From Candidatus Gastranaerophilales bacterium (lineage in GTDB: Bacteria; Cyanobacteriota; Vampirovibrionia; Gastranaerophilales; Gastranaerophilaceae): a stretch of DNA of 64,000 nt. The DNA is taken from NCBI GenBank assembly GCA_944323735.1, contig CALUTO010000004.1, forward strand, positions 1-64,000, given 5' to 3'. Within the stretch, counting starts at the first letter, position 1. Each line of letters begins with the position of its first letter. Made by a program: the position numbers and the translations under genes. Positions 7,410 to 15,996 of the stretch are shown here, piece after piece. The notes beneath the pieces were generated by a model. It made no database searches, had not been told where the DNA came from, and saw only the letters and a program-made list of their open reading frames with translations.

Positions 7410-9602
7410 TTAGACTACTTCTATTTTGTCTTTATCTGTCTCTGTGTTAATTGAATCATTACCGAGTCCGCTCTGTACGTAATTCAGGAAATCACTCAGC
7501 ATAACGCCGACATCATAAGTGAAATAGCCGTTTGTTGATGAATTTCTGTCGAACATCAGAGTGTGCTCTCCCACAGCAGCTTTATTGGAATCATCGTCAT
7601 CAGCACTTGTCGGAACGGTTTCTGTAAACTTTTCAATAACTGCATTTTTTGCGGCTTCTATTATTTTATTTACATTAGAGGCATCATAACTGTCTTTGAG
7701 TTTTTCCTGCAGGTTAGATTTAATTGATGCGCCCAGCGTATCCATGTGCTGCGTTGCCCGTTCAGTAAAATTCTTTTTTGCTGTTTCCAATCCGTCAGCC
7801 TTTGTACCGGCGGTTTGTGTTGCAAACTCGACAATGTCACCCTGAAAATAGAATACCATATCTGCATCAGTTATAATATCATTCACATCAAAAGCATTTA
7901 CATAGTCCTCATGAGTTGCTTTATCAGTTGTATCAGGAGTTACATCAGGATTTTCAGAGGGCAGCGAGGGGGTAGAAGGTGTTGAAGGCTCAACAGTATC
8001 TGCAGTTTCATTGCCCTGTTTTTTGTCAACAATGACTTTTGCAGCATCTTTCATTTTTTCAGCTGTGTCGGCAGTCTTTTGAAGCGAGTCTACCAGATTC
8101 TGGGCAGCTGCATATGCATTTGCAGCAGATTGTGCAATTTGCTTCTGAGAGTCAGTAGCACCATCCTTTGCAGCAACAGCCTCAGCACGCTCCATTATTT
8201 TTTCGAGCCTGTTCATTCTGGCTTCTGCTTCTGCAAGCTGTGTCTTAACCTGATTATAAACATTAAGTGCACGCTCGTAAGCTGCCTGAGCTTCTTCAAG
8301 TGTTTCAGCACTTACCACATCATTGAAGATACTGCCTATTTCCTGAACATAGGCACCCATATCAGCAGGAAGCTTTTTAAGTGCTTCAATATTTTCTTTT
8401 ATATTCTCCATAGTAGGTTCTGTTTCAGGGTCATCAGATTCTTCTGTTTTGTCTTCATTTTTGTCATTAATAACTTCGCTGATTTTATCAAAGAGGGTTT
8501 TAATGATATTTTGAAGCTGTTCAACTTTGTTTGTTAATTCTTCTATTACTTTTTCGTATTCATTTTTTTCTTCTTCTGTAATATTTCCGCCGGGGTTCGG
8601 AGCTGGTTTTTGCGGAGTAGTATCAGGAGTTTCTGTTGTATCATCTTCAACCGGAATATCGCTTTCTCCGGCATACATAACTGCTGCATTAAGATCACTG
8701 ATGCCGGTTTTTGAAACCATTTTAGCTATTGCATCATATGCTTTGCCGTAAGATTTTTCAGCATTAACAAAGTCACCGGCCTTTTCATAGCGTTCAGCCT
8801 CTTTTATGTATTTCTGTGCATTTGTGTAATTTACATTTACCGCATATTTGGGGTCAATAGTTTTTACCAGCGGAATTTCCTCTGCACCGTTCATCATTTG
8901 TGCAAGAATATAGTCAGTTACGGCTTCACGTGCAGTTTTCGCTTCCTGCTGTGTCATATAGCCGTTTTCCGTAACAGACGCAAATATTTCTTTTAAGTCT
9001 GTCAGATTATTGGAGTCAATATCTTTTAATGTGTCTATATTTTGCTTACTGACCTGCATTTGCTCGGCATATTCATTTATTTTTTTCTCAGCAAATTTAA
9101 TGAAGTCTTTTGTTACTTCTGCCATGATAAGAACATCCCTGTCTTTGTTAGTCTCTACGTATTTTTTACTGAAATCATTGATAGAGCCTGTAAGAAGGTT
9201 GAGCAATCTTGACATTTTGTTGCTGTCAAGGGGTATTCCGTCCTCCTGATAGTCCAAATTACAGATATATTCCATATACTGGTCAACAACAATGTTCATC
9301 TGCTTATTCAATTCGCTTCTGTTGTTGGATATAGCCTCTTCCATACCGGCATTTACGGCACTCTGATAGACTTTGTTCTCCTCATCTGTTATCTCGACGT
9401 AAACATAATCGTCATATTCAGCATCATTGCTCCTGTTTGCATAGCTCAATGCAGCACTATCAGCATTTGGACGTATAGCTGAATATGTGGATGCTGGTTG
9501 TATTACTGTAACTGCACTAAGGTCAACAACTTTCGTACTCTCTTTTTTTGTTGTCGGGTTTAACAGTGCCTCCATTTTTTTGTAAAATTCAACCATGTTC
9601 AT
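7410..9602 (-). CDS. Large acidic coiled-coil protein without signal peptide
   Basis: A 730-residue, strongly acidic protein nearly free of Cys and of unrecognised family. Helical, Ala/Glu/Lys-rich segments predicted as coiled coil alternate with Pro/Thr/Asp-rich linkers near residues 320-350 and 540-570. A TPR-like pair of helices (AERYEKAGDFVNAEKSYGKA) lies near residue 280. There is no Sec signal or membrane segment. The start at 9602 is preferred to the in-frame ATG at 9647 because AAGGAG lies 8 bases upstream of it. The composition resembles surface or secreted scaffold proteins; export by a non-Sec route is speculation. It has its own terminator and a motif-rich upstream region. Confidence 0.75.
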   Translation of the reverse strand: MNMVEFYKKMEALLNPTTKKESTKVVDLSAVTVIQPASTYSAIRPNADSAALSYANRSNDAEYDDYVYVEITDEENKVYQSAVNAGMEEAISNNRSELNKQMNIVVDQYMEYICNLDYQEDGIPLDSNKMSRLLNLLTGSINDFSKKYVETNKDRDVLIMAEVTKDFIKFAEKKINEYAEQMQVSKQNIDTLKDIDSNNLTDLKEIFASVTENGYMTQQEAKTAREAVTDYILAQMMNGAEEIPLVKTIDPKYAVNVNYTNAQKYIKEAERYEKAGDFVNAEKSYGKAYDAIAKMVSKTGISDLNAAVMYAGESDIPVEDDTTETPDTTPQKPAPNPGGNITEEEKNEYEKVIEELTNKVEQLQNIIKTLFDKISEVINDKNEDKTEESDDPETEPTMENIKENIEALKKLPADMGAYVQEIGSIFNDVVSAETLEEAQAAYERALNVYNQVKTQLAEAEARMNRLEKIMERAEAVAAKDGATDSQKQIAQSAANAYAAAQNLVDSLQKTADTAEKMKDAAKVIVDKKQGNETADTVEPSTPSTPSLPSENPDVTPDTTDKATHEDYVNAFDVNDIITDADMVFYFQGDIVEFATQTAGTKADGLETAKKNFTERATQHMDTLGASIKSNLQEKLKDSYDASNVNKIIEAAKNAVIEKFTETVPTSADDDDSNKAAVGEHTLMFDRNSSTNGYFTYDVGVMLSDFLNYVQSGLGNDSINTETDKDKIEVV

Positions 9603-9734
9603 ACGCAATATCTCCTTATACTTTTTATTTATTAAATTTATCGGCATTTTTTTTATTTTCTTTAGAAAATCAGCATCAAAAATTTACAAAATTTAATATT
9701 TAAAAATATTGCATTATTAATATAATATCGATTA

Positions 9735-9750
9735 GATATATTACGATAAT
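9735..9750 (+). repeat. 16-bp motif copy 2 (GATATATTACGATAAT)
   Basis: Fifteen of 16 bases match the copy upstream of the response regulator at 7310. Lies in the control region of the 730-residue gene. Confidence 0.5.
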
Positions 9751-9780
9751 ATTTTCAAAAAACAGATTTTATATCTAGTA

Positions 9781-9831
9781 GAAATATAACGATAAGATAA
9801 TGATGCCTTCATTGCATTATCATTATATATC
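9781..9831. repeat. Inverted pair of 16-bp motif copies
   Basis: A diverged plus-strand copy (9781-9796, 14 of 16 matching copy 1) faces a minus-strand copy (9831-9816, 15 of 16). An additional GATAATG/CATTATC pairing lies inside. The arrangement resembles a dimeric operator about 45-95 bases upstream of the methyltransferase promoter. Confidence 0.45.
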
Positions 9832-9872
9832 GTCACGAACATGAAACCTGATTATAAATTAGTATGAACAGT

Positions 9873-9900
9873 TTGCCTGTTTATCTGTAATAATTATAAT
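9873..9900 (+). promoter_or_regulatory. Leaderless promoter of the MnmC-type methyltransferase gene
   Basis: TTGCCT (9873-9878), 16-base spacer, TATAAT (9895-9900), then six bases to the ATG at 9907. No ribosome site precedes the ATG. Confidence 0.65.
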
Positions 9901-9906
9901 TATGTT

Positions 9907-10974
9907 ATGGACAATATTGAGTTTAGCATAACTGGTGACGGAACAACCGGTCTGTACAACAGCGCAGTAGGTGATGTGTATCACTCTGTATTCGGCGCAA
10001 AAACTGAAGCACTGGAAAAGTTTATAAGACCGCTTTTTTTAAGAAAAAATTTTTCAGAAAGAAAACAAATCAGGGTGCTTGATATTTGCTATGGCATCGG
10101 ATATAACACAAAAGCACTTCTGAGCGAAATAATTAACCTGAATATTGATTTAAAAGTCAGTATTGAGATATTAGAAACAGACAAAATGCTGGTTTTACTT
10201 TCGCCTTTCATAAAAGACGGTTTTAATTTGCCGGTTGTTTCAAATGTTCTGTTAAAAAACCTGAAAAATTTGTATGAACCTGAATTTATGAATGTAATTC
10301 TGTCAGAACAAAACTATAAATTTTTTAGCCCGCTTATACGCCCTGTTTTAAAAAAATATCAAAACACTTGCTATGGTAATAACCATTCGAATTATATAAG
10401 CGGCTTTTTACATAATATATATTATCAAAACATATCGAACAGCAATAAAATTCACTCAAAATACGCTAAAGACGCATATTTTAAAATCACACCGTATATT
10501 GATGATGCAAGAAAAACTGTCGGGGCATTGAGTCCATGTTACGATATTATATTTTTAGATGCATTTACGCCCAAAAAACTTCCTACATTATGGACAGTGG
10601 ATTTTTTCAAAAGACTGTATTATCTCATGAGTAGCTGCGGAATTCTTTTGACCTATTCAAATTCAGCCGCAGTAAGACACGCTTTTTGTGATGCAGGGTT
10701 TTATACGGGCAAACTATACGATAGACACCGCAGACACTGCGGTACTGTTGCTTCTAAAAATCAGGATTTAATACAGACCCCTCTGGGGGAATTTGACCTT
10801 GGTTTAATGCAAACGGGTGCCGGAGTATACTACAAGGACGTAAATCTTGACGCTGATGCATCAGAAATCATTGCAGATTGGGAATGCCGGAAAAAAATGC
10901 AAGGGCTGCAGTCAACTAGCAGTTATCTAAAACAATATAAAAACAAAAGGGAGGCAACATGTATGACATTGTAA
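9907..10974 (+). CDS. mnmD: MnmC-type tRNA (5-methylaminomethyl-2-thiouridine) methyltransferase
   Basis: A 355-residue SAM-dependent methyltransferase of the DUF752/MnmC N-domain family, which methylates the wobble uridine of certain tRNAs. Evidence: an opening TGLYNSAVGDVYHS segment like the family's GDVYFS, the SAM loop VLDICYGIGYN (57-67), and IFLDAFTPKKLPTLWT near residue 215, which matches the family's catalytic-loop signature. A segment of roughly 90 residues between these motifs makes it longer than other stand-alone versions. The next gene overlaps it by 16 bases and encodes a FAD oxidoreductase; MnmC of enterobacteria fuses such activities. Predicted leaderless start. Confidence 0.8.
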   Translation: MDNIEFSITGDGTTGLYNSAVGDVYHSVFGAKTEALEKFIRPLFLRKNFSERKQIRVLDICYGIGYNTKALLSEIINLNIDLKVSIEILETDKMLVLLSPFIKDGFNLPVVSNVLLKNLKNLYEPEFMNVILSEQNYKFFSPLIRPVLKKYQNTCYGNNHSNYISGFLHNIYYQNISNSNKIHSKYAKDAYFKITPYIDDARKTVGALSPCYDIIFLDAFTPKKLPTLWTVDFFKRLYYLMSSCGILLTYSNSAAVRHAFCDAGFYTGKLYDRHRRHCGTVASKNQDLIQTPLGEFDLGLMQTGAGVYYKDVNLDADASEIIADWECRKKMQGLQSTSSYLKQYKNKREATCMTL

Positions 10975-12221
10975 TATGCGGAGGAGGAACAGCAGGCTGC
11001 GCATGCGGATATGCGGCTGCAAAACTCGGGCTGAAAACGCTTATTATTGAGAAAAACATACACCTTGGCGGTTCAATCACCTCTGCTCTCGTTATTCCCT
11101 GTATGAAATCCGAAAAAAAAGATATAAACTGTGATTTCTATAACAATTTTGTGAAAAAAATGTCAGCATACAACGGCAATATCACCTATTGTGACGGAAA
11201 CGACGGCTGGTTCAACCCGGAAATTGCAAAAATTGTGCTAGATGAAATGCTGACAGGTGCCGGATGCGATATTTTGTTTGATACAAATGTAGCAGATGTT
11301 TTTTGTGAAGAAAAATTAATAAAATCAATAAGAGTTTCTTCAAAAATGTTATCATTGTATATCGACTCGAAATATTATGTAGACTCAACAGGCGACGGAA
11401 ATTTTTCTTTTCTTGCAAAAAATAAAATTCTTGAAAATTTTAAAAATTTTCAGCCTATGACATTAAGATTTCATGTATCAGGAGTAGACAGCGAAAAATT
11501 TTCAAACTGGATAACAGAATTTGACAAAAATCGTGACGTAACCACGGCCTGTACAGTAAATAACGAAATACATTTTTCAACGGCCTGTACATGGGATAGC
11601 AACAAAGACTGGGCATTACGGTGTATATTTGAAGAAGCAGCCGCTAAGGGAGACCTTAAAGAGGAGGATACTGCATATTTTCAGATGTTTACAGTGCCCG
11701 GAATGCCGGGAACAGTGTCTTTGAACTGTCCGAGGATTATTTGCAGCAAAGAGCCCGACCCTCTGAAGCCGGAAGATGTCTCAACAGCACTAATAACGGG
11801 AAGAAAGCAAATATGGCGGCTGTACAATTTTATGAAAAAGTATTTTCCCGGATTTGAAAACTCATTTATTTCAAATATAGCAGATATGCCGGGGATAAGA
11901 GTGTCCAGACGGGTACAGGGAAAAATTGTCTATACAAAAAAAGATATTTTATCAGGGAAATCTTATGAAAATCCTGTGCTCTGTGCGGATTACCCCATTG
12001 ATATACATTCATATAAAAAAGACACCTCCGTGCTTGAGAAAGCAATGCAGCCGTACGAGCTGCCTATAGAAGCTCTTTGTGCAAGCGATTACAGCAATCT
12101 TTTTATTGCAGGAAGAAATTTATCTGCGGATTTTGAAGCACAGGCTGCGCTGAGAATACAAACCTCGTGCTTTTCTATGGGCGAAGCAGTGGCTAAGCAT
12201 ATTGCAAAACTAATGCAATAA
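10959..12221 (+). CDS. FAD-dependent oxidoreductase coupled to the tRNA methyltransferase gene
   Basis: A 420-residue flavoprotein of the FAD_oxidored type (PF12831-like). The N-terminal Rossmann loop GGGTAGC (8-14) is followed by IIEKNIHLGGS, and the C-terminal FAD-closing motif NLFIAGRNLSA precedes a helical end, as usual in the family. AAAGGGAGG lies 5 bases before the ATG, inside the preceding gene. The 16-base overlap implies translational coupling with the methyltransferase. By analogy with MnmC it might remove the carboxymethyl group before methylation, but it is not of the DAO family used by MnmC, so the substrate is open. Confidence 0.75.
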   Translation: MYDIVICGGGTAGCACGYAAAKLGLKTLIIEKNIHLGGSITSALVIPCMKSEKKDINCDFYNNFVKKMSAYNGNITYCDGNDGWFNPEIAKIVLDEMLTGAGCDILFDTNVADVFCEEKLIKSIRVSSKMLSLYIDSKYYVDSTGDGNFSFLAKNKILENFKNFQPMTLRFHVSGVDSEKFSNWITEFDKNRDVTTACTVNNEIHFSTACTWDSNKDWALRCIFEEAAAKGDLKEEDTAYFQMFTVPGMPGTVSLNCPRIICSKEPDPLKPEDVSTALITGRKQIWRLYNFMKKYFPGFENSFISNIADMPGIRVSRRVQGKIVYTKKDILSGKSYENPVLCADYPIDIHSYKKDTSVLEKAMQPYELPIEALCASDYSNLFIAGRNLSADFEAQAALRIQTSCFSMGEAVAKHIAKLMQ

Positions 12222-12254
12222 TCCGTTTCCGGACATGCAGCATGATTATTTTTG

Positions 12255-12263
12255 TGTTACATT
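12255..12263 (+). promoter_or_regulatory. Extended -10 leaderless promoter of ribE
   Basis: TGT followed by TACATT (12258-12263) forms an extended -10 element, with six bases to the ATG at 12270. No convincing -35 or Shine-Dalgarno is visible. Confidence 0.45.
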
Positions 12264-12269
12264 GTTAAT

Positions 12270-12911
12270 ATGTTCACCGGAATTATTGAAGAAACAGGTA
12301 AAATCACTGCCGTAATAAAAGAAAACACTGCCGCATTACTTAAAATCAAGGCAGAAGTAGTTCTTTGTGAAACAAAAACAGGTGACAGTATTTCAGTAAA
12401 CGGAGTTTGTCTTACTGTCACAGATATTTATGACACAGAATTTTGCGCATTTGTTTCGTACGAGACGCTTAAACATACAACATTAGGCAGCTTAAAAACA
12501 GGTGATGAAGTTAATCTTGAACGTGCACTCAGACTTTCCGACAGGCTCGGAGGTCATATAGTCAGCGGTCATGTTGATGCTGTTGCTGTATTTTGCGGGG
12601 AAAAAATAATTGGTGACGCTGCAGAATTGACATTTAGAGCACCGGAAGAGCAAATGCGCCAGATAGCGAAAAAGGGTTCTGTTGCTATTGACGGAGTTAG
12701 TCTTACTGTTGCAGATGTTTCTCAAGATTGTTTCAAAATCGCTGTAATCCCGCACACACTTGAAAATACCATTTTAAAAAACCTAAAAGCAGGCTGCTGT
12801 GTTAATCTTGAAACGGATATAATAAGCAAATATGTTGAAAAATATTTATCACCAGACCATAATAAAAGCAGGCTTGATATGAATTTTTTAAGAGAAAACG
12901 GATTTATATAA
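12270..12911 (+). CDS. ribE: Riboflavin synthase, alpha subunit
   Basis: A 213-residue riboflavin synthase that dismutates two 6,7-dimethyl-8-ribityllumazines to riboflavin. The sequence starts with the canonical MFTGIIEETG and shows the two-fold lumazine-binding repeat, each half containing a SVNGVCLTV or AIDGVSLTV motif, plus GGHIVSGHVD. The ATG at 12270 is chosen over an in-frame TTG at 12252 because it gives the canonical N-terminus. ribBA follows after two bases, forming a riboflavin operon. ribD and ribH are not in the window. Confidence 0.95.
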   Translation: MFTGIIEETGKITAVIKENTAALLKIKAEVVLCETKTGDSISVNGVCLTVTDIYDTEFCAFVSYETLKHTTLGSLKTGDEVNLERALRLSDRLGGHIVSGHVDAVAVFCGEKIIGDAAELTFRAPEEQMRQIAKKGSVAIDGVSLTVADVSQDCFKIAVIPHTLENTILKNLKAGCCVNLETDIISKYVEKYLSPDHNKSRLDMNFLRENGFI

Positions 12912-12913
12912 AA

Positions 12914-14164
12914 ATGCTGAATACGAATATGGAAAATAAAAAAACAGACTTTGATACGATAGAAAGTGCCGTCGAAACAATAAAAAAAGGCGGAATGGTT
13001 ATAGTTGCCGATGATGAAGGACGTGAAAACGAGGGCGACTTAATTTGTGCCGCAGAAAAAACCACTCCGGAGATGATAAACTTCATGATGAAAGAGGCAC
13101 GGGGAATACTGTGCGTGCCGCTTACTCCTGATTGTGCAATGCAGCTCGGGCTTGATGAAATGGTAAAGCATAATACGGATATCAAAGGCACCGCCTTTAC
13201 CCAGAGCGTTGATGCGGATCCAAAATTCGGGGTAACAACCGGCGTTTCAGCTTTTGACCGTGCAAAAACAATAGAAGTCATGGTTTCTGAGGGTGCCAAA
13301 CCGTCAGACCTGCGCCGCCCCGGGCATGTGTTTCCTTTGATTGCGAAAACGGGCGGAGTACTCGAAAGAGTCGGTCACACAGAGGCTACTGTTGATTTGT
13401 GCAGACTTGCCGGTCTGAAAGAAATCGGAATATGCTGCGAGATAGTTAACGCTGACGGATCTATGGCCCGCAGAGATGACCTGAGAAAGTTTGCTGATAA
13501 ATATAACATAAAATTTATTACGGTTGCTGATTTAATAGCATACCGTCTCAGAAATGAACGTCTCATGAAAAGAGAGGCAGAGGTCGATTTACCGACAGCA
13601 TTCGGAGATTTCAGACTGATAGGTTACAGACATGTACTAAACGGACAGGAGCACGTTGCGCTGCTAAAAGACGACGGAAGCGATAAAATTCCGCTTGTGA
13701 GAATGCACAGTATATGTCTGACCGGAGACACGTTCCACAGTCTCAGATGTGATTGCAACAGCCAGCTTCAAAATTCAATGAAAATGATTAATGAATACGG
13801 CAAAGGTGCTGTTGTTTACCTTATGAATCAAGAGGGCAGGGGGATTGGAATTGTAAACAAAATAAAAGCTTACGCCCTGCAGGATAAGGGACAGGACACG
13901 GTTGAAGCCAATTTGTCCCTCGGATTTGCCTCAGATTTGCGTGATTACGGCGACGGGGCGCAAATACTGCTGGATTTGGGATTTAAAAGATTTAAACTGA
14001 TTACAAATAACCCTAAAAAAATAGTCGGGCTCGAAGGATACGGGCTTGAAATAGCTGAGAGGATACAGGTGGAATCAGAGTTTACAAAATATAATAAACG
14101 TTATCTCTGTACAAAAGTCAATAAGATGCACCACCTTTTAAATACAGCCGGTATGGAGCAATAG
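12914..14164 (+). CDS. ribBA: Bifunctional 3,4-dihydroxy-2-butanone 4-phosphate synthase / GTP cyclohydrolase II
   Basis: A 416-residue fusion that feeds both branches of riboflavin synthesis. Residues 1-210 are the RibB domain, with DDEGRENEGDL and the HTEATVDLCRLAG segment. Residues 211-416 are GTP cyclohydrolase II, with the zinc ligands in GDTFHSLRCDC, the NQEGRGIGIVNKIKAYALQD catalytic segment and the LITNNPKK motif. Length is typical. The start lies two bases after ribE; a second Met five codons on is also possible. The GNAT gene follows immediately. Confidence 0.96.
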   Translation: MLNTNMENKKTDFDTIESAVETIKKGGMVIVADDEGRENEGDLICAAEKTTPEMINFMMKEARGILCVPLTPDCAMQLGLDEMVKHNTDIKGTAFTQSVDADPKFGVTTGVSAFDRAKTIEVMVSEGAKPSDLRRPGHVFPLIAKTGGVLERVGHTEATVDLCRLAGLKEIGICCEIVNADGSMARRDDLRKFADKYNIKFITVADLIAYRLRNERLMKREAEVDLPTAFGDFRLIGYRHVLNGQEHVALLKDDGSDKIPLVRMHSICLTGDTFHSLRCDCNSQLQNSMKMINEYGKGAVVYLMNQEGRGIGIVNKIKAYALQDKGQDTVEANLSLGFASDLRDYGDGAQILLDLGFKRFKLITNNPKKIVGLEGYGLEIAERIQVESEFTKYNKRYLCTKVNKMHHLLNTAGMEQ

Positions 14165-14165
14165 G

Positions 14166-15155
14166 ATGGCGAATATACTATTATATAAAGTGTGCGAATA
14201 CACAGAGGAATATAAAAAGGTCTTTAGAGGCGTATATGAGGACTTTCGAAGCAAATCATTTACGGATTACAAATTTGAGCTTGAGCCTCTGCAATATGAT
14301 GATTTTATAAGCTCACTGGATGAAGGGCTTATAAAATGCCTTATACTGCTCGAAGATGAAGTCCCGACAGCTTTTATGGTTTATACTACAGAAATCAGCG
14401 AGGCACTTGAACTCAATTTGATTCACTGTCTTGGTGATGAGGAAATAAACCTGAAAAGAAAGCTACTCATGGAGAAATATTTAGAGCTTAATAAAGACCT
14501 GCTTTCTGAAAAAGTGACTATCTATCCGATGCTTGGAAGTCAGGCAGGTTTTGTTGAAGAAATCACAAATTACGGATTTAAGCTCGTCGGTCTGGCTGTT
14601 GTCCGTTTTCTCTTTTCAAATAACTCATCAAAAAACATATTCAGAGCTTATACTCCGAAAGCACTGCCTTCAGGTTATAAAATCACAAAATGGAAAGATT
14701 CATACAAAAACAGCAGCATTAATATAATCAATGATGCCTTTAAACACGAATCAGACGCTCTTTTTGACACAAGATTTTTATCAAAAGAAGGCTGCAAGGA
14801 TATTATTGACAAAATTACAGCAGGTATATACGGGGAATTTTTGCCTGATTGTACAAGTGTACTGCTTTATAAAAATGAACCGGCAGGAATATGCTTTGCA
14901 AATATTACAGGGGGTAAAATAGGCAATATTCCGCTTATCGGCATTTTACACAAGCACAGATATAAAGGTTTTGGCGAACTATTGCTGCACAACACACTAA
15001 AAAATGCTCTCGACAATTATTCCGAAACACTTACAGAGCTAAATGCAAGCACCGAAACTGACAATTATACTGCTATAAAAATGTACAGACGGCTTGGTTT
15101 TAAAGAAGATTATTGCTATCCTCAGGCATACAGACCTGTTGAACAAAAGGACTAG
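14166..15155 (+). CDS. GNAT-family N-acetyltransferase
   Basis: A 329-residue protein with a C-terminal GNAT fold: the acetyl-CoA loop HKHRYKGFGELLL near residue 260, followed by the N-A-x-N-Y-A-x-x-Y-x-x-x-G-F-like segment TDNYTAIKMYRRLGFK. The N-terminal half may be a second, degenerate acyltransferase domain. The start is one base past the ribBA stop, with GGAG just upstream, so it belongs to the rib operon by position. The acyl acceptor is unknown, and a link to flavins is not shown by the sequence. Confidence 0.8.
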   Translation: MANILLYKVCEYTEEYKKVFRGVYEDFRSKSFTDYKFELEPLQYDDFISSLDEGLIKCLILLEDEVPTAFMVYTTEISEALELNLIHCLGDEEINLKRKLLMEKYLELNKDLLSEKVTIYPMLGSQAGFVEEITNYGFKLVGLAVVRFLFSNNSSKNIFRAYTPKALPSGYKITKWKDSYKNSSINIINDAFKHESDALFDTRFLSKEGCKDIIDKITAGIYGEFLPDCTSVLLYKNEPAGICFANITGGKIGNIPLIGILHKHRYKGFGELLLHNTLKNALDNYSETLTELNASTETDNYTAIKMYRRLGFKEDYCYPQAYRPVEQKD

Positions 15156-15156
15156 T

Positions 15157-15951
15157 CTATTCGCAGGTCGCAAAGTATTTGCCGTCGCTACGACTTATTT
15201 TTATATTTGCATTAAAAACTCTTGATAGATTACCTGAAGTAAGCACTTCGTCTATTTTTCCCGAAGAATAGATTGTACCGTTCAACATTAATGCTGCATG
15301 CGAAATTTCAGGGATTATTTCTGAAACGTCATGCGTTATTAATATAATTGATTTTGTTTTTGAAATCTTTTGTATTGTTTTAATAAAATCGGTTCGTGCT
15401 TTGATATCCAGTCCGCTCGTAGGCTCATCCAGAACAAAAATATGCGGGTTATGAATAAGACTTCTGCCCGCTATACAGCGTCTTAGCTGTCCGGTACTCA
15501 TTTCACAGACTTTTTTGTTTTTTATTTGCAGTATATTTAAAAATTCCATAGTCTGATATGCAGCTTTTATTTCTTCGCCGCTAAATGAATGATGTTTAAA
15601 TATACCGAGCGAACTGTGATATCCGCTTAGAACAACATCCAGTGCCGTTGCCAGGGGGCTTCTTTGCTCAAATTTGTTTTGCAGGTCATTAGTCACAATG
15701 CCGAGCAGTTTTTTAAGCTCAAAAATATCCCACCGCTCCTTTCCGAAAATTTTCTTCTGAAAAGTATAAGAAGCGTTCGGATAAAGGTCATTTGAAAAAA
15801 GTTTCAGCAGCGTTGACTTCCCGCTGCCGTTTGCACCCAGTATAACCCAGTTTTCACCAGGAAAAATTTTAAGATTGATACCATGCAGAGCAGTATACTG
15901 CCCGTATGAGACATATATATTTTCAAAATCTATGATTGGCTCCATGTCCAC
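15157..15951 (-). CDS. ABC transporter ATP-binding protein without a visible partner
   Basis: A 264-residue ABC ATPase. It shows Walker A GANGSGKST (39-47), a Q-loop segment, a degenerate signature STGQLRR in place of LSGGQ, Walker B FVLDEPTSGLD and the switch His in ITHD. It resembles the stand-alone ModF/YlmA-like group more than import systems with a neighbouring permease. The start is a GTG with AAAGG 8 bases upstream; an ATG two codons on is an alternative. No permease or binding protein is nearby, so the transported substrate, if any, is unknown. Confidence 0.85.
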   Translation of the reverse strand: MDMEPIIDFENIYVSYGQYTALHGINLKIFPGENWVILGANGSGKSTLLKLFSNDLYPNASYTFQKKIFGKERWDIFELKKLLGIVTNDLQNKFEQRSPLATALDVVLSGYHSSLGIFKHHSFSGEEIKAAYQTMEFLNILQIKNKKVCEMSTGQLRRCIAGRSLIHNPHIFVLDEPTSGLDIKARTDFIKTIQKISKTKSIILITHDVSEIIPEISHAALMLNGTIYSSGKIDEVLTSGNLSRVFNANIKISRSDGKYFATCE

Positions 15952-15996
15952 AATAAAAACCTTTTCAATACATCACAATATTGACAGCATCAACGG

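Larger units (their letters stand above)
9603..9906. promoter_or_regulatory. Motif-rich divergent regulatory region
   Basis: This 304-base AT-rich spacer serves the 730-residue gene (minus) and the methyltransferase gene (plus). It holds three copies of a 16-bp motif (9735-9750, 9781-9796 and, inverted, 9816-9831) and the methyltransferase promoter at 9873-9900. I see no gene in it. Confidence 0.6.
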
